64,000 nt of DNA from contig NZ_SGXT01000013.1 of NCBI RefSeq assembly GCF_004216855.1, positions 186,001-250,000 of the forward strand, read 5' to 3'. This DNA comes from Microcella alkaliphila. Its GTDB lineage: Bacteria > Actinomycetota > Actinomycetes > Actinomycetales > Microbacteriaceae. The notes under the pieces are model-generated. The model did not search any database, had not been told where the DNA came from, and saw only the letters and a list, made by a program, of their open reading frames with translations. The translations under genes were made by a program, and so were the position numbers. This document shows positions 42,292 to 53,903 of this stretch, piece by piece (the stretch's first letter is position 1; each line of letters begins with the position of its first letter).

Positions 42292-42494
42292 GCGTGCGGA
42301 AGAGTTCTCGGCCCCGCCGAGACACCGAAGGAGCAAGCCTCCCCGCCAATCTCTCAGGTTCCCGTACCGCGCGCCGCAGGCCACTCTGAAAAGCAGGGCG
42401 AGCATCCCTATCGATGCCCGACTCTCGCCCACGGTGAAAGCGCGACCGGCTCCGCCCGGCCCGTGAAGCTCTCAGGCTCCATGACAGAGGGGGA
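42292..42494 (+). promoter_or_regulatory. tandem glycine riboswitch
   Basis: Two glycine aptamers in series lie upstream of gcvT. Aptamer 1 (about 42292-42372) carries GCGGAAGAG, ACACCGAAGGAGCAA and CCGCCAATCTCTCAGG. Aptamer 2 (about 42379-42494) carries the corresponding CACTCTGAAAAGC, CACGGTGAAAGCG, GAAGCTCTCAGG and ATGACAGAGGGGGAG. The arrangement matches the known actinobacterial gcv leader, which turns on the operon when glycine binds. The gap to the gcvT ATG holds the ribosome binding site AAAGGAA. Confidence 0.93.
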
Positions 42495-42533
42495 GTTCCG
42501 ATAGCCCCGCACCGTCGCGCCCAAAGGAACTCC

Positions 42534-43673
42534 ATGACCGAGTCCGTCACACCTCCACCGCAGCATTCACCCCTGCACGCTGAGCACGATGCGCTCGGGG
42601 CATCGTTCACCGACTTCGGCGGTTGGCTCATGCCGGTGCGTTACAGCTCCGACCTTGCCGAGCACCACGCGGTGCGCACGGCTGCCGGCCTGTTCGACAT
42701 CTCGCACATGGCTGAGATCGCCGTCAGCGGTGCCGACGCCGGCGCCTACCTCGACGAGGCGCTCGCCGGTCGGCTCTCGACCCTGCCGCTGATGAAGGCG
42801 AAGTATTCGTTGCTGCTGGCCGACAACGGCGGCATCATCGACGACCTGATCGTGTATCGCACGGGCGAGGTCGAGTGGCTCGTCGTCGCGAACGCCGGCA
42901 ATCGTGCCCCCGTCGTCGAGGCGCTGCACGCCCGCCGCGGCGTGCACGAGGTCGAACTCGTCGACCTCACCGAGCAGACGGCGCTCATCGCCCTGCAGGG
43001 TCCGGCCGCCCAGCGCATCCTCGAACGCGTCGAGGGGCTTGAGACGACCGACGAGCTGTCGAACGAAACCACCCTCGACACCCTGCGCTACTACGCCGCC
43101 ATGGGCATGGCGTGGCGAGGGGGATCGGTCCTCGTCGCCCGCACCGGCTACACGGGCGAGGACGGCTTCGAGCTGTACGTCGACGTCGAGCACGCCGCCG
43201 AGCTGTGGCGCGCGATCCTCGCCGAGGGCGAGTCCGACGGCCTCGTGCCCTGCGGCCTCGCCGCGCGCGACACGCTGCGCCTCGAGGCGGGCATGCCCCT
43301 CTACGGTCACGAGATCGGCCCCGAGACCCTGCCGGTGCAGGCCGGGCTCGGCCGCGTCGTCGTCACCGACAAGCCGCACTTCGTCGGCAAGGCCGCCATC
43401 GAACAGGGCCCCGCGGCTGATGCTCCCGTGCTCGTCGGAATGCTCGGCGAGGGCCGCCGCGCCGCCCGCGCCGACTACCTCGTGTTCGACGGCGACCGTG
43501 CGGTCGGCGTCGTCACCAGCGGGGCGCTGTCGCCGACGCTGGGCGTCCCGATCGCGATGGCCCACGTGCATCCCGATGTTTCCGCGCACGGAACGGCGCT
43601 CGCCGTCGACGTGCGCGGCACCCGCATTCCGTTCACTGTCGTTCCCCTTCCCTTCTACCAGCGAGAGGCGTAA
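42534..43673 (+). CDS. gcvT: glycine cleavage system T protein (aminomethyltransferase)
   Basis: Transfers the aminomethyl carbon from the lipoylated H protein to tetrahydrofolate and frees ammonia. The 379-residue product has the folate-binding fold: FDISHMAEIAVSG, the YSLLLADNGGIIDDLIVYR block, ALQGPAAQRIL, and the C-terminal RDTLRLEAGMPLYGHEI. It is the first gene of gcvT-gcvH-gcvP, controlled by the glycine riboswitch. The gap to gcvH is 3 bases. Confidence 0.97.
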   Translation: MTESVTPPPQHSPLHAEHDALGASFTDFGGWLMPVRYSSDLAEHHAVRTAAGLFDISHMAEIAVSGADAGAYLDEALAGRLSTLPLMKAKYSLLLADNGGIIDDLIVYRTGEVEWLVVANAGNRAPVVEALHARRGVHEVELVDLTEQTALIALQGPAAQRILERVEGLETTDELSNETTLDTLRYYAAMGMAWRGGSVLVARTGYTGEDGFELYVDVEHAAELWRAILAEGESDGLVPCGLAARDTLRLEAGMPLYGHEIGPETLPVQAGLGRVVVTDKPHFVGKAAIEQGPAADAPVLVGMLGEGRRAARADYLVFDGDRAVGVVTSGALSPTLGVPIAMAHVHPDVSAHGTALAVDVRGTRIPFTVVPLPFYQREA

Positions 43674-43676
43674 GCC

Positions 43677-44048
43677 ATGAGTGTTCCGAGCGACCTGCAG
43701 TACACGGCCGAGCACGAGTGGGTGCGCGTCGAGGGTGATGTCGTCACCGTCGGCATCACCCAGTACGCGGCCGACGCCCTCGGCGACGTCGTCTACGTCG
43801 ACCTGCCTGCCGTGGGTGCAGCCCTCACCCCGGGCGCCGTCGTGGGCGAAGTTGAATCGACCAAGTCGGTCGGCGAGCTCTTCGCCCCCGTGTCGGGCGA
43901 GGTCGTCGAGGCCAACCAGGCCGTCGTTGACGCCCCCGAGACCATCAACGCCGACCCCTACGGCGACGGCTGGCTCGTCAAGGTGCGGGTCGCAGAAACC
44001 CCGGCGCTGATGACCGCCGACGAGTACCGCGCCCTCATCGGCGAGTAG
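43677..44048 (+). CDS. gcvH: glycine cleavage system H protein
   Basis: Carries the lipoyl arm that shuttles the aminomethyl group between P, T and L proteins. The 123-residue product has the lipoylation lysine in [21 protein letters not shown] and the standard [35 protein letters not shown]. The gap of 14 bases to gcvP and 3 bases from gcvT shows a single operon. No lipoyl synthase genes are adjacent. Confidence 0.97.
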   Translation: MSVPSDLQYTAEHEWVRVEGDVVTVGITQYAADALGDVVYVDLPAVGAALTPGAVVGEVESTKSVGELFAPVSGEVVEANQAVVDAPETINADPYGDGWLVKVRVAETPALMTADEYRALIGE

Positions 44049-44062
44049 GAGCCCACACACCC

Positions 44063-47008
<2,946 letters not shown>

Positions 47009-47020
47009 GAGGAGGAGCGC

Positions 47021-47539
47021 CTACGAGGCGGCGTCGTCGCGAACCGCGCCGGCGTCGCCTGGCGCGTCGAGCATCCGCAATTGCTCCTGGATGCGCGCCG
47101 CGCTCTGAAACTTCACGCCGACGAGAGCGACGTGCTTCCAGCGCAGCACACCATCGGTGTCGACGAGGAAGATCGAGCGGCGCACGCCGATGCCGAACAT
47201 GCTGGCGCCGTACTGTTCGACGACGTCGCCCTTCTCGTCGGCGAGCAGCGGGAATGTGAGCCCCTGGCGCAGAGCGAACGACTCGTGACTTGCGGTGTCT
47301 TGCCGGCTGATGCCCCACACCTGGGCTCCGAGCGATTCGAACCCCGCGAGCTCAGACTGGTACGAGCAGAGCTGCGCGGTGCAGCCGGGCGAGTTGTCGG
47401 CGGGGTAGAAGGCGAGCACGACGGGCGCGCCGCGCATGTCGCGTAGCGAGAAGTGGCGCTGCTCCGCGCGCCCGTCAGCAACCATCACCCCGGGCAGGGT
47501 GAAGTCGGGGGCCTGCTGGCCGATTTCGAGTGCGGGCAT
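47021..47539 (-). CDS. peroxiredoxin, BCP type
   Basis: A 172-residue thiol peroxidase of the BCP/PrxQ group. The peroxidatic cysteine is in FYPADNSPGCTAQLC, with the second cysteine five residues later, the usual intramolecular disulfide pair of this group. The ATG at 47539 gives the standard PALEIGQQAPDFTLPG start. It reduces hydroperoxides with thioredoxin as likely donor. It lies 10 bases downstream of the CPBP gene on the same strand. Confidence 0.92.
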   Translation of the reverse strand: MPALEIGQQAPDFTLPGVMVADGRAEQRHFSLRDMRGAPVVLAFYPADNSPGCTAQLCSYQSELAGFESLGAQVWGISRQDTASHESFALRQGLTFPLLADEKGDVVEQYGASMFGIGVRRSIFLVDTDGVLRWKHVALVGVKFQSAARIQEQLRMLDAPGDAGAVRDDAAS

Positions 47540-47549
47540 ACGTCGAGGG

Positions 47550-48329
47550 TTACCCAGGCACCCCGAAGAGCGCTGGGAACGCGGCGGCCGCCCAGGGGTA
47601 TCCCACAAAAATCACAGCATCGAGCACCGTGTGCGCGATGACGAGGGGCAACAGTCGCCCGAAGCGCTGGTACAGCCAGCCGAAGACGATGCCCATCAGG
47701 AAGTTGCCGACGAACGCTCCGACACCTTGATAGAGGTGGTACGCCCCGCGCAACAGCGAGCTCGTGAAGATGATCGCCCACGGCCCCCAGCCGAGTTCCC
47801 GCAGCCGTGCGAAGAGGTAGCCGACCGCGATGACCTCTTCCAGCACGCCGGCCCGCACGGCAGCCAAGAGCAGAACGGGTACCGTCCACCAGTATGCGCC
47901 GAGGTCGGTGGGCACCACGGTGACGGTGAGTCCGAGTTCGCGACCGCCCAGGTAGACGAACAGCCCAGGAATGCCGACGAGTGCGGCCAGCCCGATGCCG
48001 TCCACGGTGTCGCGCCACGGCCGCGTGCCGTCGATACCGAGCCGTCCGAGGCGAGGCCTCTGCGGTTGCCACAGCAAGAACACCACGAGCGCGACCGGCA
48101 CGAGCGCCGCCGCGATGCCCAACAGCTGGTACACCAGATCGAATACCTCGCGCTGATCGCGCGACACATTGATGGAGGCCGTCTGCTGGTTGAGCGGAAC
48201 ATCGCGCGTCGCCCGGTTGATGATGTTGACGATGGCGTAAAGGGCACTCATCCCCAGCGAGAGGCCCAGCACGATGAGTATTTCCGCGCGGATCCGTCCG
48301 GGGCTCGACGGAAGCGGCGGCGCGGTCAT
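47550..48329 (-). CDS. CPBP family intramembrane metalloprotease
   Basis: A 259-residue membrane protein of the Abi/CAAX-protease superfamily with about seven helices. The key glutamate pair is in RAGVLEEVIAVGYLFARL, the second motif carrying a histidine is SSLLRGAYHLYQGVG, and the third has a histidine in LVIAHTVLDAV. The arginine usual after EE (EExxxR) is replaced by glycine, as in some subgroups. Substrates are unknown. The ATG at 48329 is preferred because an upstream frame lies in a cysteine- and histidine-rich leader. It probably shares an mRNA with the peroxiredoxin gene. Confidence 0.83.
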   Translation of the reverse strand: MTAPPLPSSPGRIRAEILIVLGLSLGMSALYAIVNIINRATRDVPLNQQTASINVSRDQREVFDLVYQLLGIAAALVPVALVVFLLWQPQRPRLGRLGIDGTRPWRDTVDGIGLAALVGIPGLFVYLGGRELGLTVTVVPTDLGAYWWTVPVLLLAAVRAGVLEEVIAVGYLFARLRELGWGPWAIIFTSSLLRGAYHLYQGVGAFVGNFLMGIVFGWLYQRFGRLLPLVIAHTVLDAVIFVGYPWAAAAFPALFGVPG

Positions 48330-48364
48330 GAACCCATTGTGCGGGACCCCAATCTTGGAGGCGC

Positions 48365-48394
48365 TGTGGGGGTGCTCATGTGAGCATCCCCACA
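48365..48394. promoter_or_regulatory. 14-bp hairpin upstream of the CPBP gene
   Basis: TGTGGGGGTGCTCA and TGAGCATCCCCACA form a 14-bp stem with one G-T pair and a loop of only two bases. It begins 36 bases upstream of the CPBP start. There is no T-run on either strand, so an operator palindrome is more likely than a terminator. Confidence 0.45.
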
Positions 48395-48535
48395 ACGGCT
48401 TGTGCCCGGCACCAGCACCCTGTCTGCACTGCGAAGCGCGCTTCGGCGCACGAGTCGGGGCTGTACGCACGATTCATGCATAGCGGGTCGATTCTGCGCA
48501 CGGAATCGCCGTTTTCCCCAGGCGTGACTCAATCG

Positions 48536-48553
48536 CGTTACCGGTGTGTAACG
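48536..48553. promoter_or_regulatory. inverted repeat in the peptide-transport promoter region
   Basis: CGTTAC and GTAACG flank six bases, about 110 bases before the binding-protein start. It may be an operator. The rest of the 48330-48663 gap holds no gene. Confidence 0.3.
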
Positions 48554-48663
48554 AATGGGCCTAGGGTTTGGCCTTGGTGTGCCCCCCTCTTTAGGGTCAT
48601 ATCCAATAGGCGTGAGGGTGCGCTCGGAACGTGCCCTTGCGATCCACTTGCACAGGAGGAAAA

Positions 48664-50478
48664 TTGCGTATCAGCAGATTCGGGGCCCTGACGGCCACCG
48701 TGGCGGCCAGTGCCCTCGTTCTCTCGGCCTGCTCGGCTCCCGCCGATCAGCCGTCGGAAGTAGTTGAGGGTAGCTCTGTCAACGTCGCGTGGAACCAGGC
48801 GTTCTACACCTACAACAGCAACACGTCGTACGGTAACGCGACGGCGAACGCCAACATCGTCTACATGACGTCGAGCGCGTTCAACTACTACAACAACGTG
48901 CCGGAGCTTGTGAAGGACGAGTCCTTTGGCACGTACGAACTGGTTACTGAGGATCCCCAGACCGTGCAGTACACCATCAACGAGGGTGTCCAGTGGTCCG
49001 ACGGAGTGCCCGTCGACGAGGCCGACATGCTTCTCGCCTGGGTCGCAAACTCGGGTGTGCTGAACACCCCAGAATTCGACCCCAACGAGTTCACGAACCC
49101 CGAAACAGGCGAGTTCACCGAGGACTACCCGACTGACGTCGTGTACTTCGACGGTGCCATCGGGGCCGGGCTTGAGAATGTCACCGAGACCCCCGAGATC
49201 GGCGACCGCGAGATCACTCTTGTGTATGACACGCCCTTCGTCGACTGGGAGCTCGCCTTCGGCGTTGGCCTACCGGCTCACGTCGTCGCACAGCGCGCGC
49301 TCGGTATCGAGGACGCGCAGGAGGCGAAGGACGCGCTTGTTGAGGCTGTCCAGACGAACGACGCCGAGGCGCTCGCCGCTCTGTCAAATGTGTGGAACAC
49401 CGACTGGAACTTCACTGAGCTGCCGACTGGAGACGACGCGAACCTCCTCGTTGTCAACGGCCCCTACCAAATCTCCAACTTCGTAGCCGACCAGTTCATC
49501 ACGCTCACGGCGAATCCGAACTACGTGGGTGACAACGCTCCCCAGATCGAGGAGATCACGGTCCGCTTCATCGCCGACCCGCTGGCAGCGGTGCAGGCCC
49601 TCCAGAACGGTGACGTGGATGTCATTCAGCCCCAGGCGACCGCTGACGTCCTCACTGCCCTCGAGAGTATCGACGGCATCACCGTGAACACTGGCGTCGG
49701 AGGGACCTACGAGCACCTCGACCTGCAGTTCGACCAGTCGAAGAGCGGGCACTTCAACGATCCGCTTGTTCGCGAGGCGTTCCTGAAGACGATTCCGCGT
49801 CAGCAGATCGTAGACACGCTGATCGTTCCGCTGAACCCCGACGCAGAGGTGCGTAATTCGCAACTCTTTGTTCCCGGTGCCGAGGGCTACGACGATTCCG
49901 TCGCCTCGAACGGAATGGCCGAGCGCTTCGGCGATGTCGACATCGAGGGCGCCGCAGCCCTTCTGGCCGAAGCCGGCGTCGAGAACCCCGAAGTCTGCAT
50001 TCTCTACGCATCGAACAACCCGCGTCGTGTGAACCAGTTCGCACTCATCCAGCAGTCAGCCAACCAGGCGGGCTTCAATGTGACCGACTGTGGTTCGGAG
50101 ACGTGGGGCGGCCTGCTCGGTACGCCAGGAGCGTATGACGCCTCGCTGTTCGGCTGGCAGTCGACGAGCCTCGGCGTTACCAACGCTTCGGCCAACTTCC
50201 GCACGGGCGGCATCAACAACCTCAACTTCTACAGCAACGAAGAGGTTGACGCGCTGCTTACCGAGCTCGACACGGCCCTTGACCCCGCTCGTCAGATTGA
50301 GATTCAGATCGAGCTCGACGGGCTGCTCATGGCAGACAACTACGGTCTGACCATCTTCCAGTTCCCCGAGGTCACTGCGTTCAGCGATCGCGTCACGGGC
50401 GTCAACCCCGGACCGCTGTCGCCGACCATCTTCTGGAACATCTGGGACTGGACGCCGACCGAGGCGGCCAGCGAGTAG
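48664..50478 (+). CDS. peptide ABC transporter substrate-binding lipoprotein
   Basis: A 604-residue DppA/OppA-type binding protein. The N-terminus is a lipoprotein signal (LRISRFGALTATVAASALVLSAC) with lipobox LSAC, so the mature protein is anchored to the outer face of the membrane. Family blocks include VQWSDGVPVDEADMLLAW and FNDPLVREAFLKTIPRQQIVDTLI. The start is a TTG at 48664, chosen because AGGAGGA lies directly before it and because the signal peptide then starts correctly. It is the first gene of the importer. A strong hairpin follows it. Confidence 0.92.
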   Translation: MRISRFGALTATVAASALVLSACSAPADQPSEVVEGSSVNVAWNQAFYTYNSNTSYGNATANANIVYMTSSAFNYYNNVPELVKDESFGTYELVTEDPQTVQYTINEGVQWSDGVPVDEADMLLAWVANSGVLNTPEFDPNEFTNPETGEFTEDYPTDVVYFDGAIGAGLENVTETPEIGDREITLVYDTPFVDWELAFGVGLPAHVVAQRALGIEDAQEAKDALVEAVQTNDAEALAALSNVWNTDWNFTELPTGDDANLLVVNGPYQISNFVADQFITLTANPNYVGDNAPQIEEITVRFIADPLAAVQALQNGDVDVIQPQATADVLTALESIDGITVNTGVGGTYEHLDLQFDQSKSGHFNDPLVREAFLKTIPRQQIVDTLIVPLNPDAEVRNSQLFVPGAEGYDDSVASNGMAERFGDVDIEGAAALLAEAGVENPEVCILYASNNPRRVNQFALIQQSANQAGFNVTDCGSETWGGLLGTPGAYDASLFGWQSTSLGVTNASANFRTGGINNLNFYSNEEVDALLTELDTALDPARQIEIQIELDGLLMADNYGLTIFQFPEVTAFSDRVTGVNPGPLSPTIFWNIWDWTPTEAASE

Positions 50479-50530
50479 TCGAGGCCTGAGCCTCAGCACT
50501 CGACTGACCCCGCGTCAGTAACCAACCGTG

Positions 50531-50565
50531 GGAGGGCGGGAGCCGCGATCCGGCTCCCGCCCTCC
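50531..50565 (+). other. stable hairpin between binding-protein and permease genes
   Basis: GGAGGGCGGGAGCC and GGCTCCCGCCCTCC form a perfect 14-bp stem with a 7-base loop, 53 bases after the binding-protein stop. There is no T-run. Such hairpins protect the upstream part of ABC operon mRNAs and raise binding-protein levels above permease levels. Confidence 0.7.
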
Positions 50566-50610
50566 TCGGCGGTCGACGCTCATCTGACTTCGAAGGCGAC
50601 CCCACCTCCC

Positions 50611-52134
50611 ATGGCAACGTTTGTTATCCGACGGCTGATTGCGTCGGTGTTCGTCCTGCTTGCAGCGACGTTCTTGATGTACAACCTTGTGGCGTTTTCC
50701 GGCGACCCGCTGGAGGACCTGCAGACCGGCAATGCTCCCAACAAGGAGCAGCTCATTGAGGCGCGGACCCGCCTCCTCAACCTCGATGTGCCGCCTCCGC
50801 TCCGCTACTTCATCTGGTTTGGCGCCCTTCTTCGCGGTGATTTTGGCGTCAGTGTCGACGGGCGAAACGTCAACGCGATGCTTGAGCAGGCGCTCGGGCA
50901 AACCCTTCAGCTCGTCACCATCGCTACGGTGGTCGCCATCGTCCTGGGCCTTCTTGTCGGCATCACGACCGCGCTCCGGCAGTACTCGGGGTACGACTAC
51001 ACCGTCACTTTCATCTCTTTCCTCTTCTTTTCGTTGCCGATCTTCTGGGTAGCGGTGCTCCTCAAGGAGTTCGTCGCAATCGGATTCAACGACTTTCTCC
51101 AGAACGATCCGCAACTACCGCCTGTCGTCATCACCGGGTTTGCAGCAGTTTCCGGCGCGCTTTGGGCGTCAATCATCCCTGGAGACGTGAAACGCAAGGC
51201 GATCACCTTCGTCATCGCCGCAGCTGCTGCGGTGGGTGTGCTTTCGATCATGAACGTCACAGACTGGTTCACATACCCATCACTCACCATTGGCGGTGTT
51301 GCTGTCGTCGCCGTCGGCGCGGCAGTGGGCGCGACGGCAATCATCACAGGACTCCACAACCGACGGGCCGTCATCGCTGCTGGTGTTGTCGCGGCTCTCG
51401 CGATCGCGCTGTACTACCCGTTTCAGGGCTACTTCTCGTTTTTCGTGACGGAGTGGTGGATGCTGTTCGCTCTGGCACTTGTCACTGTCGCTGTATCCGC
51501 GGCGATTGGATGGTTCGTCGGCGGAGATGATCGCTCGCAGATCATGAAGGTGACTGGCATCACGGGCTTTCTTTCTGCCGGTGCGATCGCACTCGACCGC
51601 TTCATGTTGGTGTGGGACGACTACGCCCAGTCGGGTCGTATTCGCGGACGCCCGATTTCGACAATTGGTGCGTCGACGCCGGGCCTCGAAGGGTCCCTAT
51701 GGGTGCAGGGCATCGACATCTACACGCACCTGCTGTTGCCCACGCTTGCGCTCATTCTCATTTCGTTCGCTACCTACACCCGCTATTCGCGAGCGAGTCT
51801 TCTCGAAGTCTTGAATCAGGACTACATTCGCACGGCCCGTGCGAAGGGTCTCCCGGGCCGCACCGTTGTTGTGCGGCACGCTTTCCGTAACGCGCTTATT
51901 CCCATCGCAACGATTGTGGCGTTCGACATCGGAGGGATCGTTGGCGGTGCCGTGATCACAGAACGTGTCTTCGCGTGGACGGGGATGGGGCAACTTTTCC
52001 AGAACGGTCTGGAACGAACAGATCCCAACCCGGTCATGGCTTTCTTCGTCGTGGTCGGCGGCCTCGCGATCCTCTTCAACCTGATCGCCGATCTTGTGTA
52101 CGGCGCTCTCGACCCCCGAATTCGGGTGAATTGA
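50611..52134 (+). CDS. peptide ABC transporter permease, DppB-like with large insertion
   Basis: A 507-residue permease, against about 310-340 in ordinary DppB. The N-terminal FVIRRLIASVFVLLAATFLMYNLV and the C-terminal EAA region (DYIRTARAKGLPGRTVVVRHAFRNALIPIATIVAF) are standard. Between them, after LLKEFVAIGFNDFLQ, about 170 extra residues add six or so hydrophobic segments (around AFAAVSG, AITFVIAAAAAVGVLSI, LTIGGVAVVAVGAAVGATAII, VIAAGVVAALAIALYYP, LFALALVTVAVSAAIGWFV). The insert lies between the first two helices and the transport core. Its role is unknown. Confidence 0.88.
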   Translation: MATFVIRRLIASVFVLLAATFLMYNLVAFSGDPLEDLQTGNAPNKEQLIEARTRLLNLDVPPPLRYFIWFGALLRGDFGVSVDGRNVNAMLEQALGQTLQLVTIATVVAIVLGLLVGITTALRQYSGYDYTVTFISFLFFSLPIFWVAVLLKEFVAIGFNDFLQNDPQLPPVVITGFAAVSGALWASIIPGDVKRKAITFVIAAAAAVGVLSIMNVTDWFTYPSLTIGGVAVVAVGAAVGATAIITGLHNRRAVIAAGVVAALAIALYYPFQGYFSFFVTEWWMLFALALVTVAVSAAIGWFVGGDDRSQIMKVTGITGFLSAGAIALDRFMLVWDDYAQSGRIRGRPISTIGASTPGLEGSLWVQGIDIYTHLLLPTLALILISFATYTRYSRASLLEVLNQDYIRTARAKGLPGRTVVVRHAFRNALIPIATIVAFDIGGIVGGAVITERVFAWTGMGQLFQNGLERTDPNPVMAFFVVVGGLAILFNLIADLVYGALDPRIRVN

Positions 52135-52135
52135 T

Positions 52136-53215
52136 ATGTCGACGACTCCTGTGAACGAGCCCGGCCACGCAGAGCCCGGGGTAACTGACACCCAGAGCAA
52201 TCTTGAACTGAAGGAGGTCGAGGGCCTCAGCCAAGGTCAAATTGTCCGAAGGCGGTTCTTCCGCCACCGCGGTGCTGTGATTTCCATGATCACTTTGACC
52301 GGGATTATCCTGCTTGCCTTCTCGTCTGTCGGTCTCGACTTCTCCTTAGGCGGGCTTCAGATCAAGACGCCGGGTTGGTGGCAATGGACGTGGACCGATA
52401 TTGAGGCTCCTACCGCTGGTGGCCGTCCCACGTTGAGCGTCGTGCCGCAAGCTCTGGGCGGCGACGGCATCCGATTTGGTGACCATCCATTCGGACAAGA
52501 CGAGGTCGGCCGTGACATCTTCGCAGTGGTCATGCGAGGAACGCAGCAGTCGATCGTCATCATGTTTGTAGTGGGGGCAATCGCGGTCGCGATCGGCACA
52601 GTAATCGGGGCGCTAGCCGGCTTCTATCGAGGGTGGCGTGACTCTGTGCTCATGCGCTTCACCGACGTAATCATCACGATTCCCGTGATTGTCGTTGGAG
52701 CTGTAGTGGGACAGGCTGTCGGCAACCAGGGTGCATTCGCCCTTGCCATCGTGCTCGGCCTATTCACCTGGACCGGGCTCGCAAGGCTTGTTCGCGCCGA
52801 AGTGCTTAGCCTGCGAGAACGTGAGTTTGTCGATGCCGCACGCGTCGCGGGGGCGAGCGATCGACGAATCGTCTTCAAGCACATCCTGCCCAACGCCATC
52901 GGTGTCATCATTGTGAACGCGACACTTCTCATGGCGGCTGCGATCTTGCTTGAAACGGCGCTCAGCTTCCTCGGCTTCGGCGTGCAATCGCCAGACACGT
53001 CACTCGGGAAGATCATCAGCGACAATCAAGCAGCCTTCGGAACCCGTCCATGGCTGTTCTGGTGGCCAGGCGTCTTCATCATCGCAATCGCCCTGTGCAT
53101 CAACTTCATTGGTGATGGTCTCCGTGATGCCTTTGACCCACGCCAAAAGCGACTTCCGAGTGCCCGCGCACTAGCGCGCGCCGAAGCTCGACGCCGCGCT
53201 GAATTGGGACGTTGA
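52136..53215 (+). CDS. peptide ABC transporter permease, DppC-like
   Basis: A 359-residue permease. A 40-residue hydrophilic N-terminus precedes the first helix (RGAVISMITLTGIILLAF); the EAA loop reads FVDAARVAGASDRRIVFKHILPNAIGVIIVNAT. A loop of about 80 residues follows helix 1, longer than usual. The start is ATG one base after the DppB stop. It pairs with the long DppB to form the channel. Its stop is followed 8 bases on by the end of a minus-strand gene. Confidence 0.92.
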   Translation: MSTTPVNEPGHAEPGVTDTQSNLELKEVEGLSQGQIVRRRFFRHRGAVISMITLTGIILLAFSSVGLDFSLGGLQIKTPGWWQWTWTDIEAPTAGGRPTLSVVPQALGGDGIRFGDHPFGQDEVGRDIFAVVMRGTQQSIVIMFVVGAIAVAIGTVIGALAGFYRGWRDSVLMRFTDVIITIPVIVVGAVVGQAVGNQGAFALAIVLGLFTWTGLARLVRAEVLSLREREFVDAARVAGASDRRIVFKHILPNAIGVIIVNATLLMAAAILLETALSFLGFGVQSPDTSLGKIISDNQAAFGTRPWLFWWPGVFIIAIALCINFIGDGLRDAFDPRQKRLPSARALARAEARRRAELGR

Positions 53216-53223
53216 TGCCTGTC

Positions 53224-53823
53224 CTACAGCATTGTCGCGATTGTCGCGCCGGCCACGAGCCCCGTGAGTATCGCGCTGGTCGCGCCGTGCCACCGATAGG
53301 TCACATGCCCGTCGCCATGATCGAGAGATTCAGTGTCGCGCATTCGCTCCCAGTGGCGCCGAATATACTCGGCGGCCTGCCCGCTTTCGCTCGCGAGTGT
53401 GTCTCCGGGTCTCACACTTCCGGCCACGCGCGCCGACTCGCTCACTCGCAGATCGTCAGGGCCGACGCGAAACACCGTGAACCGGCCCGAAGCTGGAGCC
53501 GCCCACGCTTCGATGCGTCGACCGGGCGTGAAGAGCGTCAACGCAAAGCGAGTGTCGATACGCTCGATTGCCGCCCACGGAACCTCCCACGTTCGCAGAG
53601 GGTTTCTGATGCGGACGCCGTTCTTGTGAACGTCGACACTTGGGGACCAGTACATCGCGACGACAAGGCCAGCGACTACGGCGTACCACCACGAGTAGCG
53701 GAAGAATCCTTCGATGTTCCCGGTCAGCAGGTAGCCGCCGGCTGCGCTCACCATGATCAGCACGACTACAACACTCAGGATGCGGCCGAACGAAGGTCGG
53801 AAGCGTACGGGCTCGATCGTCAT
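53224..53823 (-). CDS. PH-domain membrane protein (antisense within the transporter operon)
   Basis: A 199-residue protein with two N-terminal hydrophobic segments (SFGRILSVVVVLIMVSAAGGYLL and WWYAVVAGLVVAMYW), a bacterial PH-like domain (DVHKNGVRIRNPLRTWEVPWAAIERIDTRFALTLFTPGRRIEAWAAPA), and a C-terminal helix. It lies on the opposite strand between the dppC-like gene and the ATPase gene and so interrupts the operon. Transcription from it would run against the importer mRNA. The function of such proteins is unknown. Confidence 0.75.
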   Translation of the reverse strand: MTIEPVRFRPSFGRILSVVVVLIMVSAAGGYLLTGNIEGFFRYSWWYAVVAGLVVAMYWSPSVDVHKNGVRIRNPLRTWEVPWAAIERIDTRFALTLFTPGRRIEAWAAPASGRFTVFRVGPDDLRVSESARVAGSVRPGDTLASESGQAAEYIRRHWERMRDTESLDHGDGHVTYRWHGATSAILTGLVAGATIATML

Positions 53824-53903
53824 GGCTCAAGCTTTCCAGACGCGGGCCTGCAGATTCCCTTCGACCAGAACCTCTCCCGCCGACACTCCACTAAGGAAGA
53901 ATC

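Noticed and set aside
42567-44060. 497-codon minus-strand frame over gcvT and gcvH
   Set aside because: Antisense shadow of the riboswitch-controlled operon.
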